From contig JAJZRM010000017.1 of the NCBI GenBank assembly GCA_021802685.1, forward strand, positions 1 through 14,756: 14,756 bases of DNA, given 5' to 3'. Position 1 is the first letter of the stretch. The number at the start of each line of letters is the position of its first letter. Under the pieces are notes generated by a model that worked only from the letters and a program-made list of their open reading frames with translations, was not told the DNA's origin and did not search any database. The stretch comes from Deltaproteobacteria bacterium. GTDB taxonomy: Bacteria > Desulfobacterota > Deferrimicrobia > Deferrimicrobiales > Deferrimicrobiaceae. A program made the position numbers and the translations under genes. This document shows, one piece after another, positions 13,565 to 14,756 of this stretch.

Positions 13565-14756
13565 ATGGGAATTTCACGAAGGGAGTTTTTCAAACTCTCG
13601 GGCGCCGGCATGGCAGCGAGCGCGTTCGGGCTCTCCCTGGCCCCGATGGAGGCGAAGGCCCAGGACCTGCCGATCCGTTACGCGAAGGAGTCCACGACCA
13701 TCTGCCCCTACTGCTCGGTCGGATGCGGAATGATCCTTCACACCCTGAACGGGAGCATCATCAACGTCGAGGGGGACCCGGACCACCCGATCAACGAGGG
13801 GTCCCTCTGCCCGAAAGGTTCCTCGGTCCTCCAGCTCCGTGACAACGCCGCGCGGCTCACCACGCCGCTTTACCGGGCCCCGGGCGCCAAGGAATGGAAA
13901 GAGGTGAGTTGGGACGAGGCGCTCGACGGAATTGCCCGGAAGGTGAAGGGCACCCGGGACAAGACCTTCGTCGCAAAGAGCAAGATCAAGGTCAAGGAGA
14001 AGGTGGGCGACAAAGAGGTGGAGAAGGAGATCGAGGCGGTCGTCAACCGGACGATGGGGATCGCCCACGTCGGCAGCGCCGCCCTGGACAACGAGGAGTG
14101 CTATCTCCTCCAGAAGATGATGAGGGGGTTGGGCCTGGTCGCCATCGAGCACCAGGCGCGAATATGACACAGCGCCACTGTAGCGGCTCTGGCAGAGTCG
14201 TTCGGACGAGGCGCGATGACGAATCACTGGATCGACGTAAAGAACGCTGACGTAGTGCTCATCATGGGGGCCAACCCGGCGGAGAACCACCCGGTCGCCT
14301 TCCGGTGGATCCTCAAGGCCAAGGATGCAGGCGGCAAGATCATCGTCGTCGACCCGCGCTTCACGCGGAGCGCGGCGAAGGCGGACATTTACGCGCCCCT
14401 GCGCTCGGGAACCGACATCGCCTTCCTGGGCGGGATGATCCACTACATCCTCCGGAACAAGCTCTACCAGGAGACGGCGGTCAGGAAGTACACCAACGCG
14501 AGCTACCTGGTGAACGCGAACTACAAGGGGCCGGGGGAGCTTGCCGGGCTCTTCTCGGGCTACGATTCCAGGAAGCGCGCCTACGACCCGAAAGCGTGGA
14601 CGTTCCAGAAGGACCAGGACGACAAGGTGGTGAAGGACGACACGCTTTCGAACCCCCGTTGCGTATTCCAGCTGATGAAGAAGCACTACGCCCGTTACAC
14701 CCCGGAAATGGTCTCGAGCATCACGGGAACGCCCAAGGACGTGCTGCTCAAGGTCT
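13565..14756 (+). CDS. Formate dehydrogenase alpha subunit, selenocysteine form (3' end beyond window)
   Basis: The first ~397 codons of a periplasmic molybdenum/tungsten formate dehydrogenase (FdnG/FdoG-like, usually ~1000 residues). It oxidises formate to CO2 and passes electrons through its Fe-S clusters. Start ATG at 13565 follows AGGAGG by 8 nt. Residues 1-32 are a twin-arginine signal (SRREFFK, then a hydrophobic part ending MEAKA). The [4Fe-4S] cysteines are 47, 50, 54 and 82 (CPYCSVGC...LCPKG). The TGA at 14165-14167 (codon 201) lies in EHQARI-U-HSATVAAL, the known active-site position for selenocysteine or cysteine, and the frame continues with typical family sequence (ADVVLIMGANPAENHP, IIVVDPRFTRSA). 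A Lys/Glu-rich insert lies at about 140-165. The rest of the operon (beta subunit, membrane subunit) would lie to the right. The frame is open after the TGA to the window edge. Confidence 0.95.
14165..14201 (+). promoter_or_regulatory. UGA selenocysteine codon and SECIS of formate dehydrogenase
   Basis: The TGA at 14165-14167 is followed by GCGGCTCT-GGC-AGAGTCGT (14183-14201): an 8-bp stem including two G-U pairs and a 3-nt loop starting with G, 24 nt after the TGA. This fits the SelB-binding SECIS rule (short stem, G at the loop start, loop about 16-37 nt from UGA). It is the positive control for recoding in this genome. Confidence 0.85.

Noticed and set aside
13574..14686. 370-codon minus-strand frame
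   Set aside because: Antisense to formate dehydrogenase.

Overview
This is a GC-rich bacterial window from what is probably an anaerobic or facultative bacterium that makes selenoproteins. The right edge holds the start of a TAT-exported, molybdenum- or tungsten-dependent formate dehydrogenase whose catalytic residue is encoded by an in-frame TGA with a convincing bacterial SECIS hairpin. That enzyme type, the GC-rich coding and the decayed IS elements fit a Desulfobacterota-like ('deltaproteobacterial') host. This assignment is inference only.

Layout. (1) 1-1237, minus: 5' part of an exported LVIVD-repeat protein that runs off the left edge. (2) 1517-2245, minus: an intact Crp/Fnr-family regulator; its upstream region carries an inverted repeat. 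(3) 2734-9310, plus: a six-gene operon for a surface glycan, with tight overlaps: GT4, GT2, a YbhN/AglD-type membrane protein, a second GT4, a radical SAM/SPASM-like protein and a polysaccharide pyruvyl transferase-like protein. It probably ends at the hairpin plus T-run at 9410-9431. (4) 9332-11961: an integration scar with three same-orientation copies of the 3' end of a tRNA-Pro(UGG) gene. Two of them share 53 identical bases 2,426 bp apart. Between them lie a 48-codon membrane ORF, a divergent Lgt-like membrane enzyme, the 3' fragment of an ISL3 transposase, and an ArsM/UbiE-like methyltransferase. (5) 12275-12865: remnant of an IS21-family element with end repeats and a 5'-truncated istB. 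(6) 12866-13100: the beheaded 5' end and promoter of a second copy of the Crp/Fnr regulator, cut off by the IS21 remnant. (7) 13101-13564: the upstream region of fdh. (8) 13565-end: formate dehydrogenase alpha subunit, partial.

The most interesting item is the methyltransferase at 10909-11691. A TGA interrupts it exactly where ArsM-type enzymes carry the arsenite-binding cysteine (the G-[EC]-C-[LI]-x-G-[AG]-L motif). The family sequence continues in frame for 58 more codons to the normal C-terminus, and a 6-7 bp hairpin with a G in the second loop position starts about 10 nt after the TGA. The formate dehydrogenase in the same window shows the same arrangement. I read this as a candidate selenocysteine-containing arsenite (or related) methyltransferase; a recent nonsense mutation is the rival explanation.

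A second theme is regulatory rearrangement. The regulator gene once divergent from fdh has been destroyed by IS21, while a paralogue with a homologous promoter and a related AACA-N4-TGTT inverted repeat survives about 10.7 kb away.
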